A stretch of 64,000 bases of DNA from Amanita rubescens (Eukaryota; Basidiomycota; Agaricomycetes; Agaricales; Amanitaceae). The position numbers were made by a program, and so were the translations under genes. How positions within the stretch are numbered: position 1 is the first letter of the stretch; every line of letters begins with the position of its first letter. Of the stretch, positions 44,801 to 57,720 are shown piece after piece. Location of the stretch: NCBI GenBank assembly GCA_015039365.1, contig WION01000001.1, positions 620,001 to 684,000 on the forward strand. Reading direction: 5' to 3'. The notes under the pieces were generated by a model. That model saw only the letters and a list, made by a program, of their open reading frames with translations. It had not been told where the DNA came from and did no database searches.

Positions 44801-46784
44801 GGAAGGCAAGAGGACTTACTGCGACTGAGGATCCGTCACAGGAGGGAGTCAGATATCGACAGCAGCTTGTGGAACAACGGGAAAGCCTGTTAGAGAAGTT
44901 GATCGAGTATGCTATTGGGGGACGGTCCAATGCCGTTGAAGGTGTAAAACGATCAGTAGGTATTCCTCATTATGGTGACAAAACCCTCTTCTAATGGCGT
45001 AACATAAGGCATTCAAGAACATGCTGGACCTCTATGTTCTTTTCTCACCTATCAATGCCGTTGACTCCGAAGGTGCACCGCTGCCGACGGCTATGGTTCC
45101 GTTGACGTTGGATGACGAAATTCAGTACCGGTGTGCTGGCTATATGCAAGCAGAAATCGAGCGTTACGCAGAGCTCGTTTCAGAAGGGGAGGAAAAGCAA
45201 CCTGCTGAAGAGGCTGGCAGTGAGTCTGACGACAGCGCGGTTGAGAAACCACCACAAAAAGCAACCACTTCCAAAAAGCGGCCTGCTCAGACGACAAAAA
45301 GCGCAGAAAAACAAAGTAGGTCGTTAGCATCCGCTTGGAATCATTTACTTAATAATTGGTTTGATAGCGGATATCCTGTCCCGGGCAGAGTTGGAGGAAG
45401 AATATCTGTTTATCGATGTCGTGTCGACGTACTTGCGTGCGATACGAGTAGGTGCTGTCAATGTTCGTCATGGAGCCGTGCTGCTAGCGCACTACGGCCG
45501 ACTTGGACCTGCATTCGATGCTTGCGTCAAGATTGTTGTTGATGTTCTCAGGGAGGAAGGAATGATGTACGACAACGCCGACATTGTCGTCACTGTTGTT
45601 ACGCAAGCCATGCAAGAAGTGAGTCGCCCCGGTTCTTTGGACGCTTGTTTCTCCGGATGCTCACGAGTTTTCGTCTAGGCGTTCAACCTTGTTCTCGATG
45701 GAATCGTTCATGGCGAAGATAACTGTATCCAACTAGCAAAGGCCCTGTCTGGCTGTCTGGTCATTAGAGGAAGCCAACTGTCTATTGTCAAACGGCTCGA
45801 AGGCCAATATGTGGTTCAGATACATATGACCCTCGTCAGCTATCTCGTCCAGCGATTGACGGCATATGAGAAGAATAAGAACAAGAGGTCGTTTAAAACT
45901 GCCATGTCGTTCTTCAGGGCATTGGTGCCTCTACTTCTAGCCGTGCAAAGCAGAACTGCTCTAGAAATGTACGCCACCCAACATCTGTTTCGGTAACTTT
46001 GTACTGAGCTCCATGCAGAAAAGCCCATTTGGACCAAGCTCTGGCTCAAGCCAAATTGGAACCGTCTCCGACATCTAAGATATGGGAACCACAGCGGGCT
46101 TACGAGAAACGGTTGAGTACGGCCCTCTCAAAGGATAAACGTAAGGCGCCGCTTGAACAATTCATTTTAGCAACGCTGACAGTTACATTAGCGGCGAAAG
46201 GTCGCAGGGGTAAAGGCGCAGCAGGGGCGGTAGCCACCACGGATGAAAGTGAACCAGAGAAATCAGGAACAGATAACGAAGCTGTGGAGATTCGGGCAAC
46301 ACCTCCACCACGTCCACGGCCAGAGCCTCGTAGAGTGACGCGTGGTCATCCTGATGTTGCAATGGAGCCAGAAGGACATGGAGAAGCGGAGGCTGAGACG
46401 CATGACGATCCAGTCATAGATAGGAATGAAGCAGAAGACCACACGCAGGAAGATATCGCGACACCCAAGTCGTCAGCAAGAAGGACGCACGGAGATGAAG
46501 TGAGAACTCCAGAAAACCCTGTTTCGCTGTCTCCTCTCAGTGCGCGGGAAGCTTCACTGCAACCCTCGCGAGAGCCATCCCCTGTGCAGGCTGAGCCAAA
46601 TCCGCAATCGGTTGCTGACGGGGAATTACCTGTCGTAACACCCAAGCTGTCACGCAAACGGCCAAGAACGCGCGATGACTACATACTGGGACCAGAATTA
46701 AATGATGCCACCCAGAACGAACAGTCTGCTTTCCCAAGCCCCGCAGGAGATTTGCAAATACGCAGGAAACGGATACGTCATTAA
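41849..46784 (+). CDS. SCC3: Cohesin subunit SCC3/STAG (Psc3)
   Basis: About 1,450 residues in ten or more exons. The N-terminus is basic and acidic low complexity (MHDSSPPPRRSQRDRKSVKP). A STAG domain follows: LTSKLPAFKKFRKHLAEFID, QTWVVAMSSSQIRSFRHTAT. The stromalin conserved domain is the clearest part: VFVHRYRDLDPNIRAECVRA, FLDSSYLRYVGWVLSDGSNH, VRLEAIRALSNVY. HEAT-like helices continue to about 45.9 kb. The C-terminal 250 residues are disordered and rich in Pro, Glu and Arg, ending LQIRRKRIRH. Scc3 binds the kleisin Rad21 and DNA and is required for cohesin loading and sister-chromatid cohesion. Introns near 44 kb and 45.6 kb join in frame by eye. No lesion was seen. Confidence 0.93.
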
Positions 46785-47005
46785 TTTACTATCGTAATTA
46801 TTACGCACACTATAATCGACTTTCTGCACTTTTATATATAGGTAGCGTTGTTGTACGAGATATACTGCTATGCTATTCGTGTAACAGACCGACTCGGAAT
46901 TTGAGATTACACCAAATTTCAGTAAGGTACATAGAGTCTGGTATAAACAAACAAGACGTGGATGCAAACGAACGTGGATAGGTTGACAATGGAAAAAGGA
47001 ATAAA

Positions 47006-50000
47006 TTAAACAGCGTCCGAAAGCATGCGGAGGGTGAGAAGCATGGCATCGCCCTAATCCAATGCGATCAGTCAAATAAATTCAAAATAAAGCAAGAATT
47101 GACCCACATCCGCGTTCATAGCTTTGTAGGCATGTGACAAACGTGAATCTCCCGGTAGGGATGCTGGCCGTCGGGATGCTCGTAAAGAACCATTTCGACG
47201 GACTGGAGATCTTGGTCGACGACTGGGATCGTTCGCCGGTAAAAACGTGGCGAATGACCTAGAGCGGCGAATTCGAGAGCCGATGTGATGTTCGATATCA
47301 ACGTATAACGCTTCTTGTTCCAGGAGAGCTCGCGTATCTGGAGTGCCAGGCGTAAAACCAGCAGTGGACAACGGCTAATACAAACATGGTTAGCACGGAA
47401 TTTTACACATCGGCAGAGAATACGTACGTTGGCTGACCGCATTGGTGGGTCAATAATACGTATATGATCAGGGACTGTGACGAGGAGCAGATGGTATAGA
47501 TGGGATGGGCGGGAATAGGCGGAACAGGAGGAATTTCATCCTGTCCGGGAGGTGATTTTAGATTGGCCGTAAGAATTGATGAAATGCTCGCTCTATTGCT
47601 GTGGTACGAGGTAGGTCTACTTGGTGAGTATAAACCAGCCTTGAACCTTCGAACACTGGGCCTGCGTTGGATAGGAGGACTAGGAATGTTAGCCTTGAGC
47701 GCGGCTTCCTCTGCTTGTTTGATCGCTTCATTTCTTTCAGCCTCTAACTGTATCACTTCATGTCTTACAAGTTCCAGTTCTGAAAGCTTTTCCAGGAAAC
47801 TCTTGTTGAGCTTGCGCAGAGCCATCGCAAGTGCACTGCCGGAATGCTTCTGAACTAGCATGTTGAGACAGGAAAGCTGTTCATCGACACTATGAAGATC
47901 CTCTGCGAGCCTGTCTAGTTGTGTTGATACATCCCTTAGCGCCTCCACAATACGCAACGCTGAGCCAGGGCTCTCGACTGTTTGAGAGAGGGAACCATTC
48001 GACAGGGTGTCTAGCAATCTGTTGCGGTGATGAGAGAGGGATCTGTACTTGTCTTGAATATCTCGTCGTTCTGACTCGAGCCGATGCAGGTCCTCAGGAA
48101 TGTCATTGTCCAACGTGTCCAAGTGCAACAGCCGTATCGACAGTGCTTCCGCAGATTGATGGATGGCGCGAGAAACGATAGCTTGCAGTTCGGCTGATGT
48201 GAAGGTCCACTTTGCTGCATCCATGGTAATACCTTTGAACTTGGGAGATGGAACGCTGAAGTGCGGTGAATGCATCAGTGGTGGGGCCCCGGAGGCGCGA
48301 GTGACTCCGCTGGGTACAGTTGATGTAACCGACGATACCGACCCGTTTCTTTCTCTGTTTGATTGTGATGCAGTCCTTCCATCTCTGCGATCGCGTGGGC
48401 CGGCGGGCAAACGTGGTCGCGGGCGCGGGCGCTGTCGTTGATTGTTCAAAGATCCTGGTATTAGACTTTCACGGCCTTGAGACTCGCTCGTGTCTAGTGG
48501 ATGCCGATAAGTTGGGATGTCAAAGCCAGCAGTGCTGGGGGTGCGACTATCGCTGGCTAAGCGATCCCCAAAGACGGTGTCATATGCAGGCGGGGATTCG
48601 ATAGCGTTCTCAGCATGTGAAAGAGCGGGATTGTGCAGTGATGAAGAAGAGGTGACGGACAAGTCAGAAGCCAATAAGGGCCTGACATACTGTGTGGCAC
48701 TTGGTGTTTGGAAAGAATCAAAAGAGTCCTGAGCTTCGATAGGCGAAAGTCTTGATGAATGAGATTCATTACGCGAGATACTGAGATAGATATTGCCAAC
48801 ATTCGAGGTCCCTTCACCGTCCGTAATAGAACCTGACCCTTGTCGACGATTATGTTGTTCGCCATGCTTCGAATTGACCGTATTCACGGAGCCCGTAATG
48901 CTGCTACGCTTGCTCGTAGCGTCCCTCGATGGGGAGGGTGAACCATATCTGTCGTTCGAACTTGTGTAGCTACGGACAGACAAAGACGAGCTTCCAGCTG
49001 CTGCTGGGTCTTTGCGAGGCCCATTCAAAGAAGCACTGTGATCTGGCACTTGTGAGGAAGACGTGCGCACATCGTTAATATTGACATCATGTTTTTCTTC
49101 GGATTCTTGTGATACTCTGTCTCCTGAGACTGGGATGTCTTTAATCCGGGTTAAGCTTGACTGTCTGGAATGTCTTGCACCCGTCGCAGCCCGCGACATG
49201 AGCATTACCTGTGAAGGACTTGTCTGCACGTTGCCGAAAGATGTTAGAGAGCTCGACTCGGGAGTGCGCGGGAAATGCGCGTTTCCGTCGTTCTGAGGTT
49301 GGGCGATTGATGTGGTGGCTTCACCTAGTGGGGACCAAATGGGACTATAAGGCGTTTCCGGGAATGTCTGTGCTGTGGAATCACGCATCGAAGGACCAAA
49401 AACCCCATCTGGGGACATAGTAACCCTATATTTGTCGTGGTCTTGAGGGTCTTGAACAACAACTATAGGGTTTGGAGCGCTTCCGGATCGCTTACGCCTC
49501 TTGAGTGTCTCCCTGATAGAAGAACCAACAGGCATATTCGAAGTGGCAAACGAAAATGAAGTGCTATATCGATACCTTCTGTTGTTAGTCACTGGAGAAG
49601 CCTAGACGTAGATGTCAATCTAGCATTGTGATATGAAGTGATAATCGCACCAGAGATGAATATGATGTGTCCCTAGTAGGCAAATGCGCAGGAGGTTGGG
49701 TATCGGAATCAGATTGCGATTGAGAATCTTTGCGAGCAATATAATCTGGGGACAATGGGCTCGGTCTAAACGAGCTAACCATGCTACTTCTTCCAGAATA
49801 GATTTTGAAGGGGGAAGTCATAGGTGATATGCCTGAAGTTTCAGAAACTTCGGTTATTGGAGAAAATGCAGGTTTGAAGCCTTTCTGATGTACATCGGGA
49901 CTAAACGCCGAGTAATAGTCGATGACATCCCGAGGTGATACTTCTTCACTCGGAAAGGTGTGAATGGATCCTGGCACAGGTGGTAACGGTTTCGGTGCCT

Positions 50001-51355
50001 CTTCGATCACGCTATTAAGGTTGATAGGTAGTGATCGAGGAGAGTCGGGTAAAGCCGCGGCGGTTGCATTCTCGTCTTCCTGTGTGTCTCGGTGAATGGA
50101 TGTTGATGTGGTTGATGAAGTAGCCACGGTTATGCGAGATATTCGACGCGAAGCCGCCACGCTGGATGCTGATACAGAATCGATTACAGCAGTTATTGGG
50201 ATCTCTGAAGAAGCTACAGGAGCAGATATTTCGGGAGATCTCATTAATTCAAGGCTGCCGGTACTGGAATGCCTCCTGAAGTCGCCATTTTTACGCCAAT
50301 ACATACCAGAATGAGGTGACGTGGCTTTTGACGCAAGAAGAAGTAATTCGGCTTCGGAGGGCATTGGTGGAACCGGTGGAATATCCTCCGAGCCGGCGCT
50401 CCACGGTAATCCCTCCCCGCTCATTTTCCCATCCCGCCCGCGAAGCGAAGAGAGGAATGGGTGGTCGCCCATGGGGAGAGTTGCCGAGTCTGTTCGCGTA
50501 AGCGTTGAGATGCCGCTCCGGTATTTTCGTGAATCACGCGTATCGATCGAGAGGACGAACGTGTTACTGATCAAAGCACGGGCTAGGGTGGTACCCGATA
50601 CCGCAGAGGAAGCCGGGGACGACAGTTGAGAGTGAGGCAGTGATGTGCCCTGCTCGGTATCATAAGCTCCCATAGTTTGTATTTGAATGGGCGCAAGTTT
50701 GGCCTTATTCAGGGACTTCCTCCGAGATGAGGTGGCATTGTACTAAAATGAATATGTAAATCAAGCCTCCCAAGTGCGATAGTAAAACCCACATCAATGG
50801 TCGGAACGAAGGGAGACGATCCAGGGGATGAAGGAACACCAAGAAAGCTAGAGGCCTGAGACAATGTATCAGTAAGATGGCACCTATCCAATCGCTTCGA
50901 CGACGTACATCCATTCCTTGGAGTTTAGCAATTAACTCATCAGCATCATCATCTTCCATGTCAAGACCATCGTTGTCAACCGATGTGCTCCCCAATCTAT
51001 CTCCATCCTCCTCCTCACCGTCGTTAAATATACGTGGAGCAGTCTTATTGTTTGGTTGTATATAAGAGTTCTTGAGAAACCTGGACGGAAATGATGACAT
51101 TAATGGTTCTGGGCTGATGTTCAGATCCAAAGGTTCGTAATGATATCTGTGCTCGTCATTGTCGAAGTCCAAGCTCCCTCTGGACACGAATTCCTCATCC
51201 CCTTCCGCGAATTGCGACGTCGAGTGGTCAAGGACATCAATAATGCCTGTGGATGCTAGCGCCGGGGCGTTTGGCCGGCGTGCGCCAAATGGGTACTTTG
51301 TCGGAACCTTGAACTTCCGCTTTCCCTTGTGGATGAAAGATGGCAGAACGGGCAT
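47006..51355 (-). CDS. Large Ser-rich coiled-coil protein, function unknown
   Basis: Seven exons of about 1,360 residues joined in frame by eye. The first exon starts MPVLPSFIHKGKRKFKVPTK. Small exons contain ASSFLGVPSSPGSSPFVPTI and YNATSSRRKSLNKAK. Two long exons are very rich in Ser, Pro and Thr, with repeated proline clusters such as EDIPPVPPMPSEAELLLL and DEIPPVPPIPAHP. Near the C-terminus, a helical region runs from about SAELQAIVSRAIHQSAEALS through LHRLESERRDIQDKYRSL to LELVRHEVIQLEAERNEAIK, a probable coiled coil. The end is SHAYKAMNADGDAMLLTLRM followed by LSDAV. The PPVPP motifs look like SH3 ligands, suggesting a cortical or polarity scaffold, but that is inference. I do not recognise the family. 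Confidence 0.75.
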
Positions 51356-52164
51356 ATGTTATTGAATCTAGAGGGGCGAAGGGAAGGCAGGTGTGACAGG
51401 TCTCGTAATGCCCGGGAGCGAGCTCCGCTATGATGGTTAGAAGAAATGTCCAGAGAGAATGAATATAAACATGGAAACTAATCCAACACACGTACCATCA
51501 CCATCAGGACAAGCACCGGTTCGCTCGGTGCGTGCCAGCTTATGTAATGGTCAGATTGAATTGCCGCCGAGCACGGCTTGATGGTCTCCTAGTTCATGGG
51601 CGCTCATTGTCTTCCGTAACTGTCAGTGAGAAAATCCCACAAAAATCTATCCAAATCTCGTAACGATTGAGCACTTGACGAGATCGTGAAAGTGCTCGCT
51701 GCCGTGGGGGGCAGGAACAGGTTTTCAGAGGCTGTGCCTACACATCACTACTGTATGATCCAATCAGTTCTAGGCAAAGATAAACTCCTGGAAAGTATAC
51801 CCGTTCAAGCTTGTTTCTGACAGCAACCATATGGCTCTCGAGTCTCAACGCCTCTGATTGACTGCCCTCAGCCCTGACAACTATTTTGTACCTTGTCAGG
51901 CATTATTCGCTTCCCGTTGTGTGCCTCTTTATAATCGCTGAGCGCTGAACCCTCTTCAATTAGTGTGTTCGAATTGCGTGGCGCAAAAGAAGAGAGAGGA
52001 TGCTGCTCGGTGTAGCGCATTTGATCTCCGATTCATTTTTTGAGGGATGCTGCTTACTATTACAGGCACTAACTAATTCTGCAGTTCATAGGGTATCAAA
52101 GGTATTACGCCGCCATCTGTTGGCCGAAAATATCCTACTAATGTAGCTAAACGTAGTCGAAATG
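51356..52164. other. Intergenic, no gene recognised
   Basis: 810 bp between two reverse-strand genes. No conserved frame, RNA or repeat found. Confidence 0.5.
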
Positions 52165-54026
52165 TCATGAAGCCCAAACTCCTCGTGGGTTCAGCCAACA
52201 TAGGTTGTCAAACGAGGATGGGTCCACAGGCCCCGTCGGTATTCTCATAATTGGGCGAAAACTGGGCGGACAGTCAAGACGCGAAATCGCGTCTCCGCTT
52301 TCATCAAGACAAGAGGTAGGTCGGTCTAGCGCGCGTTTCTCGATATTGTCAAACTCCGTCATGCTGAAAGCAGACACAGTTAGCCGCGAGCAATGGATAA
52401 CAACGGCTTTCAGCTTACCCTTCGTCTATCCTGAAATAGTTGTGCCGGCGTAAGTCGCTGATGTCATAGCGCCGTCGGGGATCAAGATGGACCAGCTTTG
52501 GGACAAGTAAGCAACAAGTTTTATATTTGGACAGGGTCAAACTCACTCCCAAAATCAGGGACTCCACTTTGGGTGGAAGCCTCGCTGCAGCCAAGGACGA
52601 TAACCCCTGAGCCTGCTCCCCTTCCCAGCTACGGTAGAGGTCCAAGTCTTCTTCCGTCTCAAATAAGAGCTATTCCAAAGTCAAAATCTCCACCGCCGTT
52701 ATTATGAGTATGTGCTCACCGGAGAGCCGGGGGTCTCAAGCTCAAACGCAATGCAACCAAGGGCCCAGTAATCGACAGCAGGGCCGTAAGCCTTTCTCTG
52801 ATGCCGGGGCTTACCCCTTGTGTCCAATACTTCTGGAGCTATGTAAGGCCATGTGCCCAGCAATTGATCCGCATATGCCCCTGCGGCAAGCAAACGTTCT
52901 CGTCGTGGGCTGACGTATGATGCGCCGAGGTCCGCGATGCGAATGTTGTTACGGCAATCGACCATCAGATTTTCAGGTTTAATATCTCGATGGATGATGC
53001 CAGCAGCATGAAGAGCGTCCAGTCCCGCAGCCTAAAACCCGAATGAATACAATTGAGATTCCGGATATGATCTGGTACGTACGATTTGTGCAATCCAACG
53101 TCTTTTGTTCTGTTTTTTACCAGGCTTTCCTTCTGTCAACACGGCCATCAGGTCGTATTTCATCAGCTCCTGCATTGAAATAATTATTTCCGCCCAACAT
53201 GAATAGATGATTAACTCACCATCGCAAAGTATATTCTGGCCGGGTCTTCCAACGCGCCATCCAACTCCATAACAAACGCACCTCCTTCTCCCCTGTCGAC
53301 GGATGCCAACGCCTGGTACGCAAGCAGTTCACGCTGCACGCCGAACAGCAGGTCCTGTTTCTCCATAACGGACTTGACGAATATCTTCAGGCATAGTAGC
53401 CGTCCCTTGGCTTGGCCACCCTTGTAATGCTTCCTTCCCCTCTCCTCACGGACAGCTACCGTTGCCGCATAACCCCCTTCCCCCAAGGCTCTCACCCAGG
53501 TGAACGAGGCAAACGAGGCAGCAGTGGCACCGGTCTCTTTTAGCGCCAGGTGTTTGTCGTCGACAGCCGTGACAAGCTCCTTTTGCACGGCAGGCCCATC
53601 CAACGACATTTCCCTGAACGGGTCGACGACGTAGCCGGCAGAACACTCCTCTTCTGGAAAGTCGTCGCCATGGACCCATCTGGCACTGGGGCCGCAGCGA
53701 TCCTGCGGAGTTAGAAGCTGGGACCCTTCTGAGGTCATGGACGAAGAGGTGGAACGAGGAACGCCAGGGATGTCAGTGGCATCGTCGCATTCGTCGTGAA
53801 GGGTGTTGTTGGAGCCCCCAACACTTCGTAGGCTGACGAGCATCCTGCGGGCGTCTGGGAAAAGAGGATTCTTCCTCAGCGCGGGTTTATAAGCTGAGGG
53901 AGACGGCACAACCCAGGCCTGTGATGAATCGGGGTACATGGGAACCGGTGTGATAGGGATAAACCGTTGGGCCATGGCGATCGCAAAGCGAAGTGTTTGT
54001 TGAGTGGCCGTTTTTGTAGGGTCCAT
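52165..54026 (-). CDS. Divergent serine/threonine protein kinase
   Basis: About 530 residues in six exons. The start is MDPTKTATQQTLRFAIAMAQ; an inner Met (MAQRFIPITPVPM) is an alternative. After a Ser-rich N-terminal region of about 165 residues comes a kinase domain with a P-loop-like ALGEGGYAATVAVRE and the catalytic Lys in LLCLKIFVKSVMEK. The catalytic loop is AGIIHRDIKPENLMVD, and the Mg-binding motif is ADLGAS, so DFG is DLG. The rest has TWPYIAPEVL, VDYWALGCIAFEL, and the late HLDPRRRYDISDLRRHNYF. A tail starting GMTEFDNIEKRALDRP follows the kinase fold and resembles AGC-kinase tails. All essential Lys/Asp/Asn/Asp residues are present, so it is probably active. The substrate is unknown; an AGC-like lineage is inferred from the hydrophobic tail and domain order. 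Confidence 0.8.
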
Positions 54027-56269
54027 TGGACAAAGCGGTGTGGCAGAACAATAAGAATTTAGGCGCTAGAGCGACCGTCGTCGGGGACGAGGATTCAAGA
54101 GCACTTTAAGACAACAGGATACCTATATATTGGCTCTGAAGCTCCGACTCACCGAAGCGCCCTTCTACTTCATAGTTTCACCGCAGCGAGGATAACAGGT
54201 GAGCGATGATGAAAGAGACGGTTGTGGCCATCACAAACTGAATGGGAAACTTAGACCACCAGATTCACGCGTCGCTTATCCAAAGCACAAAAGAGGTTCT
54301 TTCAGAATGCTAAAAATAGAAACGCGGGGGACAGGATAGCCAGCCTTGCCTCATGTCAGACTCATGTCTGAGGCCAGAACGCATAAACTCCGACTTCACG
54401 TTTTTCTGCTGTTCAAAGACACTACTCTTCTGGTAATAACATCTAGGCGCCGACATCGGTTTGAGTCAGATGCTGTACTGAAAGACGCGCATTGGGGCCG
54501 GCTCACTCATGGGCCGGACATGTATTCATGCATTCATCCTGTTATCAAAGCGGCCGAGCCTCATGCACCCCAGCGCTGCGCAGGAGAATCCCCTCAAGTT
54601 TTGCGTGTTAGGATATGGCCACTGAACGTAAAGGCAGATATGATCACTGGAGCTCTGGGCCTTACGACCAGACTATTGTCGTTCAAAATCACAAACAATT
54701 CAGCAGGCAACTGCCAAGTCACCACGTGTGCTGCGCGCAGCGATCGAGACTTTGTTCCAAGGTTTTCGTCAAAGCACCGCATCTGGGAAATGAATGCGCG
54801 TTTATGTCCGACCTCTTACAAGCCTTGGTTTACCGAGTGGGCTCTATCGTCGAAAAACTCACTTGGGCTTTTATGCGAAGAGACCAAGACGGGTGAAGGC
54901 TATTTCACAGAAGTCTTCTCACAGGCACCGTATGCCGGTAACTACCGCCGATCAGGGACTTCCAGAGAACTTCATACGACGCAATAGATTTCCTACCAAC
55001 GCCGGTCCTCGGAACCCGTTCCATTGTCCGATCAATCCTCGTGGTGAGTACGTATATACTCATATTGTCAAAGTCCATTCCCCGCTCTGCATGGGGTACA
55101 TTGTCTTTGAACTCTTTACGGGACATCAATCTGACGTATTTTTTGGCTGAACGTTGATGTGGGACGATACGTTCATGTCGTCATGTATCCAGCTGCAAGG
55201 TCGTCTACCATCCCACCATCCCATTCATGTCCGCATGAAACATTATCACGACCACGTAATGTCAAAGAAATAAGCACGCAAAACGGGTTTCGACCGGTCA
55301 AAGAGCGAAAATGAACCCGGGTGCTAACCGACAATGGTGTCTTTGTCTCTCCTGCGCGAGGAGGTTTGGTCATTTCCACCCTTAGCCTTTTTCTTCCAGC
55401 CTATATCGCGCGTAATTCAATGAATGGCTTTGTACATACCACCCGGGGTCGCCGAGCACCGAGGATATCCCAGCGCTTGGTCTTTTGCAGCGCGGACTCA
55501 CCTGCCGTATCGTTACAACATATCCGGTGCACGCGGAATCTCCTAGCGGATCATAATGCTCGGTGCAACAGCATACCTCATGTTTGCAATAGTAAACTGC
55601 ACCGCTGTGGCTCTTGCCACATCCGATGTCATTATCTAAGATAATGACCCCTAACGATCGCTGATGAAATGAAATCACGGGATAACAAGAACGCGATGTA
55701 GCATGCACTGCGGGTCCACGAGGTACCGACGCGTGTCATCAGAGAGGGGAAGGGACAGGGACACTACATTCAGCAGCAATGAAGAACGATCCTATGTATT
55801 GAATTCCCTGCAAGGGCAGTATCGAATCGCATTCCGTGTTTCGTGGCATTAGTGGGGTCTTGATGGGCCACCAAAATCAGGGGCGTTACCGAACGTCACT
55901 TTTGCGTCCCTACATTTGCACCGTCGAGTTAACTTGCACGCGGTGGTTGGACAAAGTCATGTTGAATGTTGCAGACGTGGCCAGATCGAAATATGATGAC
56001 TCATCGACTAAACTGCATCGAGAGAAGAATTATCGTCTCGCCCTTTGGTTTAAGAAATGTCCATCCAGAACGTCAATGGATGGGTTCAGAGGACCTGAGT
56101 TCAACTCGCGCGGGAGGTGCCAAGAGATTGAAAATTATAGCAGATTCTCATCGTTCGTACTCCTACAGCATAAGCCTCTAGGCTCACGTACAAAGTAATG
56201 TTACCAATAATGCCGCAGTACTGAAAACACTGACGAGCGTTTTTTAACCATCGCAGGCGTGCACACTAT
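54027..56269. other. 2.2 kb without a supported gene
   Basis: An open frame of 213 codons on the forward strand (54346-54987) has no motif and overlaps other random-looking frames. Another frame near 55836-56198 likewise lacks family features. No transposon ends or RNA genes seen. This may be a decayed element or lineage-specific sequence. Confidence 0.45.
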
Positions 56270-57324
56270 TTATCCCCACACGGCAGCTGCGCCACTCTCC
56301 AGTCCTGTTGCCCTCGAAAGTCGAGGAGGATCTGCCATCGTATGCTCGGCAGGCGGATCGCCACCGTGCCTACTGCCATACAGACCAGGATGCTCGTCAT
56401 CCCGTGGCAATGCTACACCTTCCAGCCTTACCGATCGCCTCACATAATAAGCATACGATATTGATGATAACAGCGCAATCGGGTGGATTGCAGTGAATGC
56501 AATGGTAGTTGCCTGATTAAAAAAATAATTATAAATTCTGCCAATGTCGAAGGCTCTGTACGCACGTATACTTGGACCGGCTTGGGCCACTCGACCCACA
56601 TGCTAATGCATATCCACGTCGCCGCGATGCACCAGACAATATCGCGCTGAAAAACTTCCACAAGGAGCGAAAGCACATTTGTACCAAAAACGACACCAAA
56701 AGCCGCCCACGCGTGCCAATGCTCGGGCCCTGTCGGATGGCGAGTCAGATTCAAAGCGACGCTGCCGAATCGGTTATCAGTTACAGCCTCATATACGGGT
56801 GCATCACGAACAAGAGGCAGTATGGGAACATAAGCAACATCGTCAACACCAAGAAAAATCGAATCGGTGCGTGTATGAACGCCGTATCAAGCGGATGTTC
56901 AGATGTTGCAGCATGATAAATGTAAAGCACAATGGCAGAGTACGCGAGCAGAAGGAGCATTACCCCTTGAAGGATGCTCGCGACAAGAAACCATTCCAGC
57001 ACCTAAACACCTGATATGAGCGTATGACAGCCGGCGCTTTCAGTTGCCTACCCAGCACACAGCCCAGAGGGCCATGATAAAATTAGCGGCCACGAGGGAC
57101 ATTCCTATACCTTTAATTAGAGCATGCTTAATCGAGGTTATTCGTGTAAGCACTAGATTATCACATGTGCACACCTTCGTCTCTCGTTTACTCGCCAAGA
57201 TGAGAAGCACACAATAGCCGATTTGTCCGAGGAATAATACTGCGACATATGCACCGAGGACTGGAGGATGAGGCGAGAGAGCAGTCACGTTTCTCTCCAT
57301 GACCGTGCCTAGCAGACGATCCAA
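56270..57324 (-). CDS. Multi-pass membrane protein, basidiomycete type, function unknown
   Basis: The reverse strand encodes a start MDRLLGTVMERNVTALSPHP (inner Met at 57300 possible). A series of hydrophobic helices follows: VLGAYVAVLFLGQIGYCVLL, GIGMSLVAANFIMALWAVCW, VLEWFLVASILQGVMLLLL, APIRFFLVLTMLLMFPYCLL, WHAWAAFGVVFGTNVLSLLV, IVWCIAATWICISMWVEW and QATTIAFTAIHPIALLSSIS. That makes about seven membrane spans, followed by a polar C-terminus rich in Pro and Gly. Introns of about 50 bp separate most helices and join in phase, except around 56790, where two overlapping frames compete. Seven spans with a cytosolic tail resemble fungal receptor-like proteins, but I do not recognise the family. 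Confidence 0.6.
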
Positions 57325-57632
57325 TCACTATGCAACTCGTTATAGTTTCATCTCACTTACTAATCGTCGGTATAGTCACCACTGCGCATATAGATATAGT
57401 AGCTATGTTGATTAACAAGGACAACGGCGTCAGAACTTGCAACCTAAGAGAGTTACGCAACGGGGGACCTTCTCGCTATCGCCAACGCACCTCACGAGCG
57501 CTAAATAATCCCTAACGGCGGGATGAGACGTATCAATAGGTAGATTTTCCATGTCACTCCAGAGTGGGTGGCGAGAGCGTCTGAAGCAAGTTGTGCGAGT
57601 GACGTTACTGACGTCACGAAGAAAAAGAAAAG
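57325..57632. other. Intergenic, upstream of the membrane protein and 3' of tRNA-Ala
   Basis: No open frame or conserved element recognised in these 308 bp. Confidence 0.45.
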
Positions 57633-57720
57633 TGGACACACCCGGAATTGAACCGGGGACCGCCCGCAGACATTCAAAGAGATGCTAAGCGGGCGTGATA
57701 ACCAACTACACCATGTGCCC
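57633..57720 (-). tRNA. tRNA-Ala (anticodon AGC) with a 14-nt intron
   Basis: The reverse strand folds into a cloverleaf. The acceptor stem is GGGCACA with TGTGTCC, including the G3:U70 wobble pair that identifies tRNA-Ala. The D-arm region is GTTGGTTATCAC, and the anticodon stem CCCGC/GCGGG encloses TTAGCA plus a 14-nt intron (about 57661-57675). The T-arm is CCCCGGTTCAATTCCGGG and the discriminator base is A. Intron removal after position 37 leaves a standard 7-nt loop. Confidence 0.93.

Noticed and set aside
54346..54987. 213-codon open frame as a gene
   Set aside because: No recognisable motif, no splice support, and overlapping open frames in other phases suggest chance.
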